Origin: JACVRW01 sp038323835
Lineage (GTDB): Bacteria > Actinomycetota > Thermoleophilia > Solirubrobacterales > Thermoleophilaceae
Assembly: GCA_038323835.1 (NCBI GenBank)
Contig: JBBQHI010000015.1
Location: 1-64,000, forward strand
Length of the DNA stretch: 64,000 nucleotides
Reading direction: 5' to 3'
Shown here: positions 34,601-43,188 of the stretch, piece by piece
Position numbering within the stretch: the first letter of the stretch is position 1
Layout: every line of letters begins with the position of its first letter
Program-made: the position numbers and the translations under genes
Notes under the pieces: model-generated
Databases searched by the model: none
What the model was told of the DNA's origin: nothing
The model's input: only the letters and a program-made list of their open reading frames with translations

Positions 34601-36043
34601 TCAGTCCGCAGCGGAGGCGCCGGCGAACACCGGCGGCACGCGGTCGGCCCAGGGCGAGGCCTCCTCGAGCTGGGCGGCCACGCGCAGCAGCAGGTCCTCG
34701 CGCCCGTAGCCGCCCACGAGCTGGATCCCGATTGGAAGGCCCTCCACGCTCTCGTGGAGCGGAAGCGAGATCGCCGGCTGGCCGGTGGTGTTGAACCCGG
34801 CGGTGAACACCGCGCACGGGGTGGCGGTCACGATCGGCATCAGCGGGTTCTCGGGGTCCGGGGTGAACGACCCGAGCGGCAGCGGGGGCAGGGCCATGGT
34901 GGGCGTGAGCAGGAGGTCGAAGCCCCCGGCCCACCACTCGGCGGCGCGGCGGGTCACGAGCTGGTGGTACTCCACGGCACGCAGGTACTCACCGGCGTTG
35001 TTGCCGCGACCCATCTCCGCGAGCGCCCAGGTGAGCGCCTCCACGTCGTCCGGGCCGATCTCCTTGCCCGTCTTGTCGGACCAGTACCGGAGGTTCCAGT
35101 CCACGCCCGCGCTCCAGCGCACCAGGAAGCTCGGGATGTAGTTCTCGTCGTTCAGGACGTCCGGGTACGACGGCTCCACGGTGTGTCCCAGCGACTCGAG
35201 CAGCCGCCCGGTCGCCTCGGCCGCGGCCACGCAGTCCGGGTGGGCGTCGAACTGGCCGCCGGGCGGCGTGGTGCAGAGCCCGATGCGCAGGGGCCCCGGC
35301 TCGGCCCCCACCTCCTCCGTGTAGGGCCGCTCACGCGCCGGCGCCACGTAGGGCTCGCCCTGCGGGGGGTCGGCCACCCACTCGAGGATCGCCGCCGTGT
35401 CGCGCACCGAGCGCGACACCACCAGCTCCTGAGTGAGACCGGACATCACATCGCCGAAGTCGGGAGCCTGGGACACGCGGCCGCGCGATGGCTTCAGTCC
35501 CACCAGGCCACAGGCGCTGGCGGGAATGCGGATCGAGCCGCCGCCGTCGTTGGCGTGGGCGATCGGCACCATGCCCGAGGCCACGGCCGCGCCCGACCCG
35601 CCGCTCGAGCCGCCCGTGGAGTGGCCGGGGTCCCAGGGGTTGCGGCTCGGCCCGTAGGCCTCCGGCTCGGTTGTGGGGAGGATCCCCAGCTCCGGAGTGT
35701 TGGTCCTGCCCACCACCACGAAGCCCGCCTCGCGGAAGCGTCGGGCCAGCCAGGTGTCGTGCTCCTCGTGCCAGTCCTGCTCCTTCAGGAACCTCATGCC
35801 CTCGTGGTAAGGCTCACCCGCGCTGTGGCAGGCCAGGTCCTTGATCGCAAGCGGCACGCCCCGGAACGGGCCGTCGGCGGGCTCCTCGGCCAGCGCCTGC
35901 TCGAACCGCGCGTGAATCACGGCGTTGAGCTCGGGGTTCAGCGCCTCGACCCGCTCGATCGCCGCCTCCACCAGCTCATGCGGCGAGACCTCGCCCGAGC
36001 TCACAAGCTCTGCGTGTGCGGTGGCGTCAAGGCGCGGGTCCAT
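34601..36043 (-). CDS. Amidase (amidase signature family)
   Basis: 480 residues from ATG 36043; a longer frame to 36100 has no support. The Ser-Ser-Lys catalytic set is visible: the lysine in 'FRGVPLAIKDLACHSAGEPY' and the serines in 'DPGHSTGGSSGGSGAAVASG', then 'ANDGGGSIRIPASACGLVGL' with 'KPSRGRVS'. These enzymes hydrolyse amides, including aryl and acyl amides; GatA-type function is less likely because no gatB/gatC is adjacent. It is divergent from the sulfite reductase gene across a 146-base regulatory gap. Its 3' end faces the small epsilon-like gene, with repeat copy F in between. Confidence 0.87.
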   Translation of the reverse strand: MDPRLDATAHAELVSSGEVSPHELVEAAIERVEALNPELNAVIHARFEQALAEEPADGPFRGVPLAIKDLACHSAGEPYHEGMRFLKEQDWHEEHDTWLARRFREAGFVVVGRTNTPELGILPTTEPEAYGPSRNPWDPGHSTGGSSGGSGAAVASGMVPIAHANDGGGSIRIPASACGLVGLKPSRGRVSQAPDFGDVMSGLTQELVVSRSVRDTAAILEWVADPPQGEPYVAPARERPYTEEVGAEPGPLRIGLCTTPPGGQFDAHPDCVAAAEATGRLLESLGHTVEPSYPDVLNDENYIPSFLVRWSAGVDWNLRYWSDKTGKEIGPDDVEALTWALAEMGRGNNAGEYLRAVEYHQLVTRRAAEWWAGGFDLLLTPTMALPPLPLGSFTPDPENPLMPIVTATPCAVFTAGFNTTGQPAISLPLHESVEGLPIGIQLVGGYGREDLLLRVAAQLEEASPWADRVPPVFAGASAAD

Positions 36044-36123
36044 GGGCGGGCGCGAGCCTAGCTCCTGGGCGGCCCGGCGCGCCAGTCGGATCCTCCCCAA
36101 CCGGTCGATTTCGATATTTAACG

Positions 36124-36139
36124 AAACCCGACCGGGTTT
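36124..36139. promoter_or_regulatory. Candidate operator in front of the sulfate-assimilation operon
   Basis: Perfect inverted repeat AAACCCG-AC-CGGGTTT, in an AT-rich island (36109-36150) unusual for this genome, 51 bases before the sulfite reductase ATG (36190) and 81 before the divergent amidase start. A possible -10 TACTTT (36143-36148) lies just after it; no convincing -35 is seen. A transcription-factor site controlling the cys operon is the simplest reading. A hairpin is possible but the 2-base spacer disfavours it. Confidence 0.5.
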
Positions 36140-36189
36140 TGCTACTTTTGTGCCCCCGCATCGACCCGACGGCGGAGGACCCCCACCCT

Positions 36190-38013
36190 ATGGAACCCGT
36201 ATCGGCGCAGCCCGCGCGCAAGGGCAAGAAGGGCTCGCTCGAAAACCCGGAGGTCTACGAGAACGTGCCCGGGCACGTGATCCCGATCCTCGAGCACGAG
36301 TTCGACGACTTCGACAACGAGGCGGAGACGTACCTCGCGGGCAACACCGAAGAGGACGAGTTCATCAAGTTCCGCCTGCGGCAGGGCGTGTACGGCCAGC
36401 GCCAGGCCGACGTCCAGATGATCCGCGTGAAGCTCCCCTTCGGCGGCATCACGCCGGAGCAGATGGAGACCTTCGCCGAGGTGGTGGAGCGCTGGGCCCC
36501 GCTCAACAAGGGCCACATCACCACCCGCCAGAACATCCAGCTCCACCACATCCCGCTGCGTGACGCCGCCGAGGCGATTCGCGTGCTCGGCGAGGCCGAC
36601 CTGTCGTCGCGCGAGGGCTGCGGCAACACGGTGCGCAACGTGACCGGAGACCCGTGGGCCGGCATCTGCGAGGGCGAGCTCTTCGATCCCACCGCCTACG
36701 CCGGCGCCTACGTCCGCTACTTCGTGCGCCACCCCACCACCCAGCTGATGCCGCGCAAGGTGAAGACCGCCTTCGCGGCCACCGACGAGGACCGCGCGAT
36801 CACCGGCATCCACGACGTGGCATATATCCCGCGCATCCGCGACGGCGTTCGCGGGTTTGAGATGCGGGTGGGCGGCGGCACCTCGATCATGCCGCGGGTG
36901 GCCCCCACGCTCAGCGAGTTCGTGGGCGCCGACGACGGCGAGTACCTGAAGTGGGCCGAGGCCGTGTTCCGCATCTTCGACCGCCAGGACTGGCTGCGCC
37001 AGAACCGCGCCCGGGCCCGCCTCAAGGTGTTCGTGGACAAGTTCGGGATCGAGGAGCTCCGCTCGCAGGTCGAGGAGGAGCTGAGGGGCGACTGGGTGGA
37101 GGAGCGCGACTTCGATCCGCAGCCGCTGCTCTTCATCGACGACGAGCAGGCCTCCGCGCCGCCGGTGCCGTCGCGCTACTCGAGCCCGAACGGCGACCTG
37201 AGCGAGTTCGAGCGCTTCCGCCGCTCCAACGTGGAGCCACAGCGCCAGGAGGGCTTCTCGGCTGTCCAGATCAAGGTCCTTCGCGGAGACCTGACGCCCC
37301 ACCAGTTCCGGGTGCTCGCCCAGATCATGCGCGACCACTCCGCGGGCTACGCCCGCACGACCGTGCACCAGAACCTGGTGCTGCGCTGGGTCCGGAACGA
37401 GAGCGTGTACGACGTCTGGCGGGCGCTCTCCGAGCTCGGCCTCGGCGAGTCCGGCGCGGACGAGATCAACGACGTGGTGAGCTGCCCGGGCACCGACTCG
37501 TGCAAGCTCGGCATCACCAGCTCCATGGGGCTGAACCACGCCGTGCGCGAGCGCATCGAGGCGATGGAGATCACGGACCCGCTCACTCGGCGGGTCCACA
37601 TCAAGATGTCCGGCTGCCCCAACGGCTGCAGCCAGCACCACATCGCGAACATCGGGTTCTACGGCGCGTCGATCAAGGTCGGCGAGCACACGATCCCCGC
37701 GTACGTTGCGCACATCGGCGGCACCTACGAGGGCGGCGAGGTGGCGTACGGCACGCGCCTCAAGGTGCGGTTGCCCGCCAAGCGGGTGCCCGACGCGGTG
37801 GAGCGCTGGCTGCGCATGTACGAGTCCGAGCGCGAGGAGGGCGAGGCCTTCAACGACTACGCCACCCGGATCGGCGCGAAGCGCTTCGAGGACGAGGCGC
37901 GCGCACTTTCCCTGCCGGTGGAGTTCAACCTCGACAACATGAACGAGTTCATCGACTGGCAGCGCAAGGAGACCTTCCAGGTGATCCGGGGGGAGGGCGA
38001 ATGCGCGGTGTAG
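36190..38013 (+). CDS. Assimilatory nitrite/sulfite reductase (siroheme, 4Fe-4S), probably sulfite reductase
   Basis: 607 residues from ATG 36190. Two ferredoxin-like half-domains and two siroheme domains are present. The cluster/siroheme ligands are Cys432 and Cys438 in 'VVSCPGTDSCKLGITSS' and Cys476 and Cys480 in 'KMSGCPNGCSQHHIAN'. 'GHITTRQNIQLHHIP' and 'GYARTTVHQNLVLRWV' supply siroheme-binding basic residues. Such enzymes carry out six-electron reduction of sulfite (or nitrite), usually with ferredoxin. The following cysH, cysD and cysN genes argue for sulfite. Its stop lies 13 bases inside cysH, so translation is coupled. Confidence 0.92.
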   Translation: MEPVSAQPARKGKKGSLENPEVYENVPGHVIPILEHEFDDFDNEAETYLAGNTEEDEFIKFRLRQGVYGQRQADVQMIRVKLPFGGITPEQMETFAEVVERWAPLNKGHITTRQNIQLHHIPLRDAAEAIRVLGEADLSSREGCGNTVRNVTGDPWAGICEGELFDPTAYAGAYVRYFVRHPTTQLMPRKVKTAFAATDEDRAITGIHDVAYIPRIRDGVRGFEMRVGGGTSIMPRVAPTLSEFVGADDGEYLKWAEAVFRIFDRQDWLRQNRARARLKVFVDKFGIEELRSQVEEELRGDWVEERDFDPQPLLFIDDEQASAPPVPSRYSSPNGDLSEFERFRRSNVEPQRQEGFSAVQIKVLRGDLTPHQFRVLAQIMRDHSAGYARTTVHQNLVLRWVRNESVYDVWRALSELGLGESGADEINDVVSCPGTDSCKLGITSSMGLNHAVRERIEAMEITDPLTRRVHIKMSGCPNGCSQHHIANIGFYGASIKVGEHTIPAYVAHIGGTYEGGEVAYGTRLKVRLPAKRVPDAVERWLRMYESEREEGEAFNDYATRIGAKRFEDEARALSLPVEFNLDNMNEFIDWQRKETFQVIRGEGECAV

Positions 38014-38654
38014 AACATCGCGGCGGCGCCGGCCAAGCCGTCGGCTTGCGCCCGGCGGAGATAACGGCTGAGGAGGTGCTGGCCACCGCGGTCGAGCGCC
38101 ACCATCCCAACCTGATCATGGCCTGCTCCTTCCAGAAGGAGGAGTCCGTGCTGATCGACATGCTTATGAAGATCGAGCCCTCGGCACGGGTGTTCACGAT
38201 CGACACGGGCGCGCTCTTTGCGGACACCTACGAGGTCTGGCGCAAGGTGGAGGACCGGTACGACCTGAATATTGAGGTGTTCGATGCATCAAGCATGAAC
38301 GGTCCCTGGACCCCCCAGAACTGCTGCGGTCCCCGCAAGGTGGCGGCGCTCGAGCAGGCGCTGGACGGCGTGGACGCCTGGATCACGGGCATCCGCCGCG
38401 AGCAGTCGCCCACGCGCGCGGAGGCCCCGAGAGAAGAGTGGAACGAGGCCCGCGGCGTGTGGAAGTTCAACCCGCTTGTGGACTGGTCGGAGGACGACGT
38501 GTGGAGGTACGTGCACGAGCACGACCTGCCCTACCACCCGCTCCACGACCAGGGCTACGACTCGATCGGCTGCGCCCCCTGCACCCTCCCCGGCGCCGGC
38601 CGCGAGGGCCGCTGGGCGGGGCAGTCGAAGACGGAGTGCGGGCTGCACGTGTGA
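38001..38654 (+). CDS. cysH: Adenylyl-sulfate (APS) reductase, CysH family with 4Fe-4S cluster
   Basis: 217 residues from ATG 38001 with GGGAGG ribosome site, overlapping the sulfite reductase gene by 13 bases; the long upstream frame is a shadow. It shows 'ACSFQKEESVLIDMLMKIEP', the Cys108-Cys109 pair in 'PQNCCGPRK', Cys191/Cys194 in 'SIGCAPCTLPG' and the catalytic Cys213 in 'KTECGLHV'. The CC...CxxC pattern binds a 4Fe-4S cluster and marks bacterial APS-type (rather than PAPS-type) reductases. This fits the absence of a CysC kinase domain in the neighbouring genes. It reduces APS to sulfite. Confidence 0.93.
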   Translation: MRGVEHRGGAGQAVGLRPAEITAEEVLATAVERHHPNLIMACSFQKEESVLIDMLMKIEPSARVFTIDTGALFADTYEVWRKVEDRYDLNIEVFDASSMNGPWTPQNCCGPRKVAALEQALDGVDAWITGIRREQSPTRAEAPREEWNEARGVWKFNPLVDWSEDDVWRYVHEHDLPYHPLHDQGYDSIGCAPCTLPGAGREGRWAGQSKTECGLHV

Positions 38655-39607
38655 GCACGCGCGAGGCATCCGTATCCTCCCCCAGCCGGGATGCGGACCA
38701 TTTGACCTACGAGATCTCCCACCTCCGCGCCCTCGAGTCGGAGGCCATCCACGTGATCCGCGAGGTGGCCGCGGAGCTCGAGCGCTGCGTGCTGCTCTTC
38801 TCCGGCGGCAAGGACTCCGCCGTGCTGCTCCACCTGGCCCGGAAGGCTTTCCACCCGGGGGCCCTCCCCTTTCCGGTCATGCACGTGGACACGGGTCACA
38901 ACTTCCCCGAGGTGATCGAGTACCGCGACCGCCTCGTGGCCGAGCTGGGCGCCGAGCTGATCGTGGCCCACGTGCAGGGCTCGATCGACAGCGGCCGGGT
39001 GGTGGAGGAGACGGGCCCGCGCGCGTCCCGCAACCGGCTCCAGTCCGTGACGCTCCTCGACGCGATCGAGGAGCACGGGTTCAAGGCGGCCTTCGGCGGC
39101 GCCCGCCGTGACGAGGAGCGGGCCCGGGCCAAGGAGCGCATCCTCTCCTTCCGCGACGACTTCGGCCAGTGGGATCCGAAGACCCAGCGGCCCGAGCTCT
39201 GGAACATCTACAACAGCTTCGTGAAGCCGGGCGAGCACGTGCGCGTGTTCCCGCTCTCCAACTGGACCGAGCTCGACGTGTGGCAGTACGTGCGGGAAGA
39301 GAAGCTCGAGCTGCCCACCATCTACATGGCTCACCGGCGCGAGGTCTTCAGCCGCGACGGGATGCTCTACGCCGTATCGCCGTATCTCGAGAGGATGGAC
39401 AGCGAGGAGCCCTTCGAGGAGTGGGTGCGCTTCCGCACCGTCGGTGACATGAGCTGCACCGGCGCGGTCCGGTCCGAGGCCGCGTCGCTGGAGGAGGTGG
39501 TGGCCGAGATCGCCGCCACGCGCATCACCGAGCGCGGAGAGACGCGAGCGGACGACCGCGTCTCGGAGGCGGCCATGGAGGACCGCAAGAAGGAGGGGTA
39601 CTTCTGA
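38651..39607 (+). CDS. cysD: Sulfate adenylyltransferase subunit 2
   Basis: 318 residues from GTG 38651, overlapping the cysH stop as GTGA. The PP-loop 'LLFSGGKDSAVLLHLARKAF' is near residue 50, followed by 'PFPVMHVDTGHNFPEVIEYR', 'FGGARRDEERARAKERILSF' and 'VFPLSNWTELDVWQYV'. CysD forms APS from ATP and sulfate, driven by GTP hydrolysis in its partner CysN, which is encoded five bases downstream. The C-terminus 'EDRKKEGYF' is the family's conserved end. Confidence 0.95.
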   Translation: MSTREASVSSPSRDADHLTYEISHLRALESEAIHVIREVAAELERCVLLFSGGKDSAVLLHLARKAFHPGALPFPVMHVDTGHNFPEVIEYRDRLVAELGAELIVAHVQGSIDSGRVVEETGPRASRNRLQSVTLLDAIEEHGFKAAFGGARRDEERARAKERILSFRDDFGQWDPKTQRPELWNIYNSFVKPGEHVRVFPLSNWTELDVWQYVREEKLELPTIYMAHRREVFSRDGMLYAVSPYLERMDSEEPFEEWVRFRTVGDMSCTGAVRSEAASLEEVVAEIAATRITERGETRADDRVSEAAMEDRKKEGYF

Positions 39608-39612
39608 GCGAC

Positions 39613-40893
39613 GTGGCCGCCACGAACGGCCACCCGGCGCCCCCTGCCCTGTCCGAGCTCGTCCGCTTCGCCACTGCGGGGTCGGTTGACGACGGCAAGT
39701 CCACCCTGATCGGGCGGCTGCTCTTCGACACCAAGTCGATCTTCGAGGACCAGCTGGAGCACGTGGAGCGCACCTCCCGCCAGCGCGGTGACGGCTACGT
39801 GAACCTCGCGCTGCTCACGGACGGCCTGCGCGCCGAGCGCGAGCAGGGGATCACGATCGACGTGGCCTACCGCTACTTCCACACGCCGCGCCGCAAGTTC
39901 ATCATCGCCGACACCCCGGGCCACGAGCAATACACGCGCAACATGGTCACGGGAGCGTCCACCGCGGACCTGGCGCTGATCCTCGTGGACGCGCGCAAGG
40001 GCGTGCTCGAGCAGTCGCGGCGACACGCCTTCATCGCCTCTCTGCTCCAGATCCCTCACCTCGTGGTGTGCGTCAACAAGATGGACCTCGTGGACTATGC
40101 GGAGGACGCCTTCGACCGGATCCGCGACGAGTTCTCCGGGTGGGCCTCGAAGCTCGAGATCAACGACCTGACGTTCATCCCGATCTCGGCCCTGCACGGC
40201 GACAACGTGGTGGACCGCTCCGAGCACATGCCCTGGTACCACGGCACATCATTGCTCTACCACCTGGAGCACGTGCACGTGGCCTCGGACCGCAACCTCG
40301 TGGACGCGCGCTTCCCGGTGCAGTGGGTCGTCCGCCCGATGAGTGACGAGCACCACGACTACCGCGGCTACGCCGGCGAGGTGGCCTCCGGGGTCTTCCG
40401 CGTGGGCGACGACGTGGTGGTGCTGCCCTCGGGGATTGAGACTCGCATCGCCGGGATGGACACCTTCGACGGCCCGCTCGACGAGGCCTACCCGCCGCTC
40501 TCGGTCACGATGCTGCTCGAGGACGACGTGGACGTGTCGCGCGGGGACATGATCTGCCGCCCCAACAACCGTCCTCGCGAGACCCGCGAGGTGGAGGCGA
40601 TGGTGTGCTGGATGTCCGAGCGCCCCCTCCAGCCCTCCGGCCGGTACCGGATCAAGCACACGTCGCGCACCGCCCTGGCGAAGGTGGACGCCGTCCGCTA
40701 CCAGATCGACGTGAACTCCCTGCACCGGGACGAGTCCGCCAACAGCCTCCAGCTGAACGAGATCGGCCGCCTGGGGCTGCGCCTCTCCTCGCCGCTGTTC
40801 CTGGACGAGTACCGACGCAACCGGGAGACGGGCAGCTTCATCCTCATCGACGAGTCGACCAACGACACCGTCGGTGCGGGCATGGTCCTGTAG
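39613..40893 (+). CDS. cysN: Sulfate adenylyltransferase subunit 1 (GTPase)
   Basis: 426 residues from GTG 39613. It shows the EF-Tu-like GTPase motifs 'TAGSVDDGKSTLIGRLLFDT' (G1), 'EREQGITIDVAYRYF' (G2), 'IIADTPGHEQYTRNMVTGAS' (G3) and 'VCVNKMDLVDY' (G4), with two beta-barrel domains behind. The protein ends after the beta-barrels, so there is no fused APS kinase (CysC), consistent with direct APS reduction by the upstream CysH. It lies five bases after cysD and ten bases before the P450 gene. Confidence 0.95.
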   Translation: MAATNGHPAPPALSELVRFATAGSVDDGKSTLIGRLLFDTKSIFEDQLEHVERTSRQRGDGYVNLALLTDGLRAEREQGITIDVAYRYFHTPRRKFIIADTPGHEQYTRNMVTGASTADLALILVDARKGVLEQSRRHAFIASLLQIPHLVVCVNKMDLVDYAEDAFDRIRDEFSGWASKLEINDLTFIPISALHGDNVVDRSEHMPWYHGTSLLYHLEHVHVASDRNLVDARFPVQWVVRPMSDEHHDYRGYAGEVASGVFRVGDDVVVLPSGIETRIAGMDTFDGPLDEAYPPLSVTMLLEDDVDVSRGDMICRPNNRPRETREVEAMVCWMSERPLQPSGRYRIKHTSRTALAKVDAVRYQIDVNSLHRDESANSLQLNEIGRLGLRLSSPLFLDEYRRNRETGSFILIDESTNDTVGAGMVL

Positions 40894-40903
40894 AACACAG
40901 TCC

Positions 40904-42253
40904 ATGGCCGCACCACCGGGCCTCCCGCCCGGCCCCTCCGCGTCGAAGACGGTCCAGAGCGTCCAGTGGATCGTGCGTCCCACCGCGATGATGGAGCGCT
41001 GCCACCGGCGCTACGGCGACATGTTCACGCTGCGCCTCGTGCACGAGGGCAACTGGGTGTTCCTCGCGCACCCGGAAGCGGTGAAGCAGGTGTTCACCGG
41101 CGACCCGCGGCTGCTGCACGCCGGCGAGGCCAACGTTGTGCTGCTTCCCTTCCTCGGCCGCAACTCCGTGCTCCTGCTCGACGAGCAGCCGCACATGGCG
41201 CAGCGCAAGCTGATGCTCCCTCCGTTCCACGGCGAGCGCATGCGCCGCTACGGGGAGACGATGGCCGAGGTGGCCGGGCGCGAGGTGGAAACCTGGCCGA
41301 TGGGCCGGCCCCTGAAGCTGTGGCCGCGCATGCAGGCGATCACCCTCGAGGTGGTGATGCGCACCGTGTTCGGAGTGACCGGCACCACTCGCCTCCGGCG
41401 GCTGGAGGCGGCCCTGCGGGAGGTTCTCTCCTGGGGGTCCGATCCCCGCCGGCTCGCCATGGTCGCCGTGGTGGGCCCGCACCGGCTGTCCCGGGTCCCC
41501 GCGTTCCGCAGGGTCATGGCTCCCGCCGACGAGCTCCTGTTCGAGGAGATCCGCCGGCGGCGCTCCGCTTCCGACCTGGAGGGGCGCGACGACGTGCTCT
41601 CGATGCTGATCCAGGCCCGCGACGAAGAGGGCCGGGGCATGTCGGACCAGGAGCTCCGCGACGAGCTGATGACCCTGCTGGTGGCGGGCCACGAGACCAC
41701 CGCCACCTCGCTGGCCTGGGCGATCGAGCGGCTGGTGCGCCATCCGGACAGCATGGAGCGCCTGCGCTCCGAGATCGCCGTGGGCGAGGACACCTATCTC
41801 GATGCGGTGGTGAAGGAGACGATGCGCCTGCGGCCGGTGCTCACCATCGTGCTCAGGCGCCTTACCGAGGACATGGAGATCGGGGGCCGGATGCTTCCGG
41901 CGGGCGCGACCGTGGCGCCGTCCATCTACCTCGTGCACCGGCGCCCGGACATCTATCCCGATCCGCACTCCTTCCGTCCCGAGCGCTGGCTCGACCGGTC
42001 CCCGGGGACCTACACCTGGTTCCCGTTCGGTGGCGGTACCCGCCGCTGCCTGGGGGCGAGCTTCGCACTGTTCGAGCTGAAGGCCGTGCTCTCGGCCGTC
42101 CTGTCCCGGGTGGCCCTCCGCACCGCGGACCCGACCCCCGAGCGACCGGTGCGCCGCGCCGTCACGCTCGTGCCCGGGAACGGCGCCGAGGTGATCGTCG
42201 AGCCCCTGACCGCCGTGGGCCCCCCTTCCCCGCGAGTGGTCGCGGCGGCCTGA
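40904..42253 (+). CDS. Cytochrome P450 in the sulfate-assimilation operon
   Basis: 449 residues from ATG 40904. The I-helix oxygen-binding motif is 'LLVAGHETTATSLAWAIERL' (residues 258-277), the K-helix ExxR is 'VKETMRLRPV' (Glu305, Arg308) and the heme loop is 'FPFGGGTRRCLGASFALFEL' with Cys382 as thiolate ligand. All are intact, so it should be an active monooxygenase needing external ferredoxin/reductase, neither of which is nearby. It resembles CYP110-like soluble bacterial P450s. It begins ten bases after cysN and precedes a sulfite-exporter-type gene, so it is probably co-transcribed with sulfur genes; the link is not understood. Confidence 0.9.
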   Translation: MAAPPGLPPGPSASKTVQSVQWIVRPTAMMERCHRRYGDMFTLRLVHEGNWVFLAHPEAVKQVFTGDPRLLHAGEANVVLLPFLGRNSVLLLDEQPHMAQRKLMLPPFHGERMRRYGETMAEVAGREVETWPMGRPLKLWPRMQAITLEVVMRTVFGVTGTTRLRRLEAALREVLSWGSDPRRLAMVAVVGPHRLSRVPAFRRVMAPADELLFEEIRRRRSASDLEGRDDVLSMLIQARDEEGRGMSDQELRDELMTLLVAGHETTATSLAWAIERLVRHPDSMERLRSEIAVGEDTYLDAVVKETMRLRPVLTIVLRRLTEDMEIGGRMLPAGATVAPSIYLVHRRPDIYPDPHSFRPERWLDRSPGTYTWFPFGGGTRRCLGASFALFELKAVLSAVLSRVALRTADPTPERPVRRAVTLVPGNGAEVIVEPLTAVGPPSPRVVAAA

Positions 42254-42279
42254 GGCGCCTGGACTAGCCTCTTCGCCTC

Positions 42280-43188
42280 GTGGATCCGCTCCTCATCGGT
42301 TTCGGCCTCGGCGTGGGTGTGCTCGTCGGGATGACGGGCATCGGCGGCGGCTCGCTGATGACGCCCCTGCTGATCCTCGTCTTCGGCGTGAATCCGATCA
42401 CCGCGGTGGGCACCGACCTCGCCTATGCCGCCGTGACCAAGACCGTCGGGGGCTACAAGCACTGGCTACAGGGCACCGTGGACGTTCGCCTGAGCGCATG
42501 GATGGCGGTGGGCTCGGTGCCGGCCGCGGTGGGAGGCGTCGTCGTCCTGGACGTGTTGCGCGACTCGTACGGGAGCGGGTTCGACGACCTTCTGCTGAGG
42601 ATGCTCGCCGCCGCGCTTCTTCTATCGGGAGCGGCCACGCTGGCCCGCACGTTCCTGAAGCGGTTCCAGGTGGAGGAGCGCTCACGGGTGCCCATGGAAC
42701 TTCGGCACAAGGTCGGCGCGGTGCTGCTCGGCGCGTTCGTCGGCTTCGTGCTGGGTGTGACCTCGGCGGGCAGCGGCGCCCTGATCGCCGTCGGCCTGAT
42801 CCTCGTGTTCCGCCTGGTGCCCACCCGGGTGGTGGGCACGGACGTCTTTCATGCGGCGGTTCTCCTCTGGGCGGCGGCGGCGGCTCACATCGTGTCCGGG
42901 AACGTGGACTTCGGACTGGCCGGGAACATCCTGATCGGGTCGGTCCCGGGCGTGTGGCTCGGAAGCCACTGGTCGGTGCGAGTTCCCCAGGCCACCCTCC
43001 GCGCGACGCTGTCGGCCGTGCTGATCGGGGCCGGCATGGCCCTCCTGGCCAAGTCCGGTCTCGGCATACCCACCTGGACCCTGGTCCCGTTCCCGCTCGC
43101 GGTGATCGTGCTGCTCGCGGTCACGGTCGTGCGCGACATTCGCAGTCCCGACCCGGACCCTCTCCCGGCCTCAGCGCAGGCGCGTTGA
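42280..43188 (+). CDS. TauE/SafE family membrane transporter (sulfite/sulfonate type)
   Basis: 302 residues from GTG 42280, with eight or so hydrophobic helices in two repeated halves. The family signatures are 'GVGVLVGMTGIGGGSLMTPL' near the N-terminus and 'GFVLGVTSAGSGALIAVGLI' at the start of the second half, each followed by 'VGTDLAYAAVTK' and 'VVGTDVFHAAVL'. TauE/SafE proteins export sulfite or organosulfonates, and related ones move sulfate. At the end of the cys operon it could relieve sulfite excess or import sulfate. The direction is not determinable. Its 3' end overlaps the convergent hydrolase gene by 18 bases. Confidence 0.85.
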   Translation: MDPLLIGFGLGVGVLVGMTGIGGGSLMTPLLILVFGVNPITAVGTDLAYAAVTKTVGGYKHWLQGTVDVRLSAWMAVGSVPAAVGGVVVLDVLRDSYGSGFDDLLLRMLAAALLLSGAATLARTFLKRFQVEERSRVPMELRHKVGAVLLGAFVGFVLGVTSAGSGALIAVGLILVFRLVPTRVVGTDVFHAAVLLWAAAAAHIVSGNVDFGLAGNILIGSVPGVWLGSHWSVRVPQATLRATLSAVLIGAGMALLAKSGLGIPTWTLVPFPLAVIVLLAVTVVRDIRSPDPDPLPASAQAR

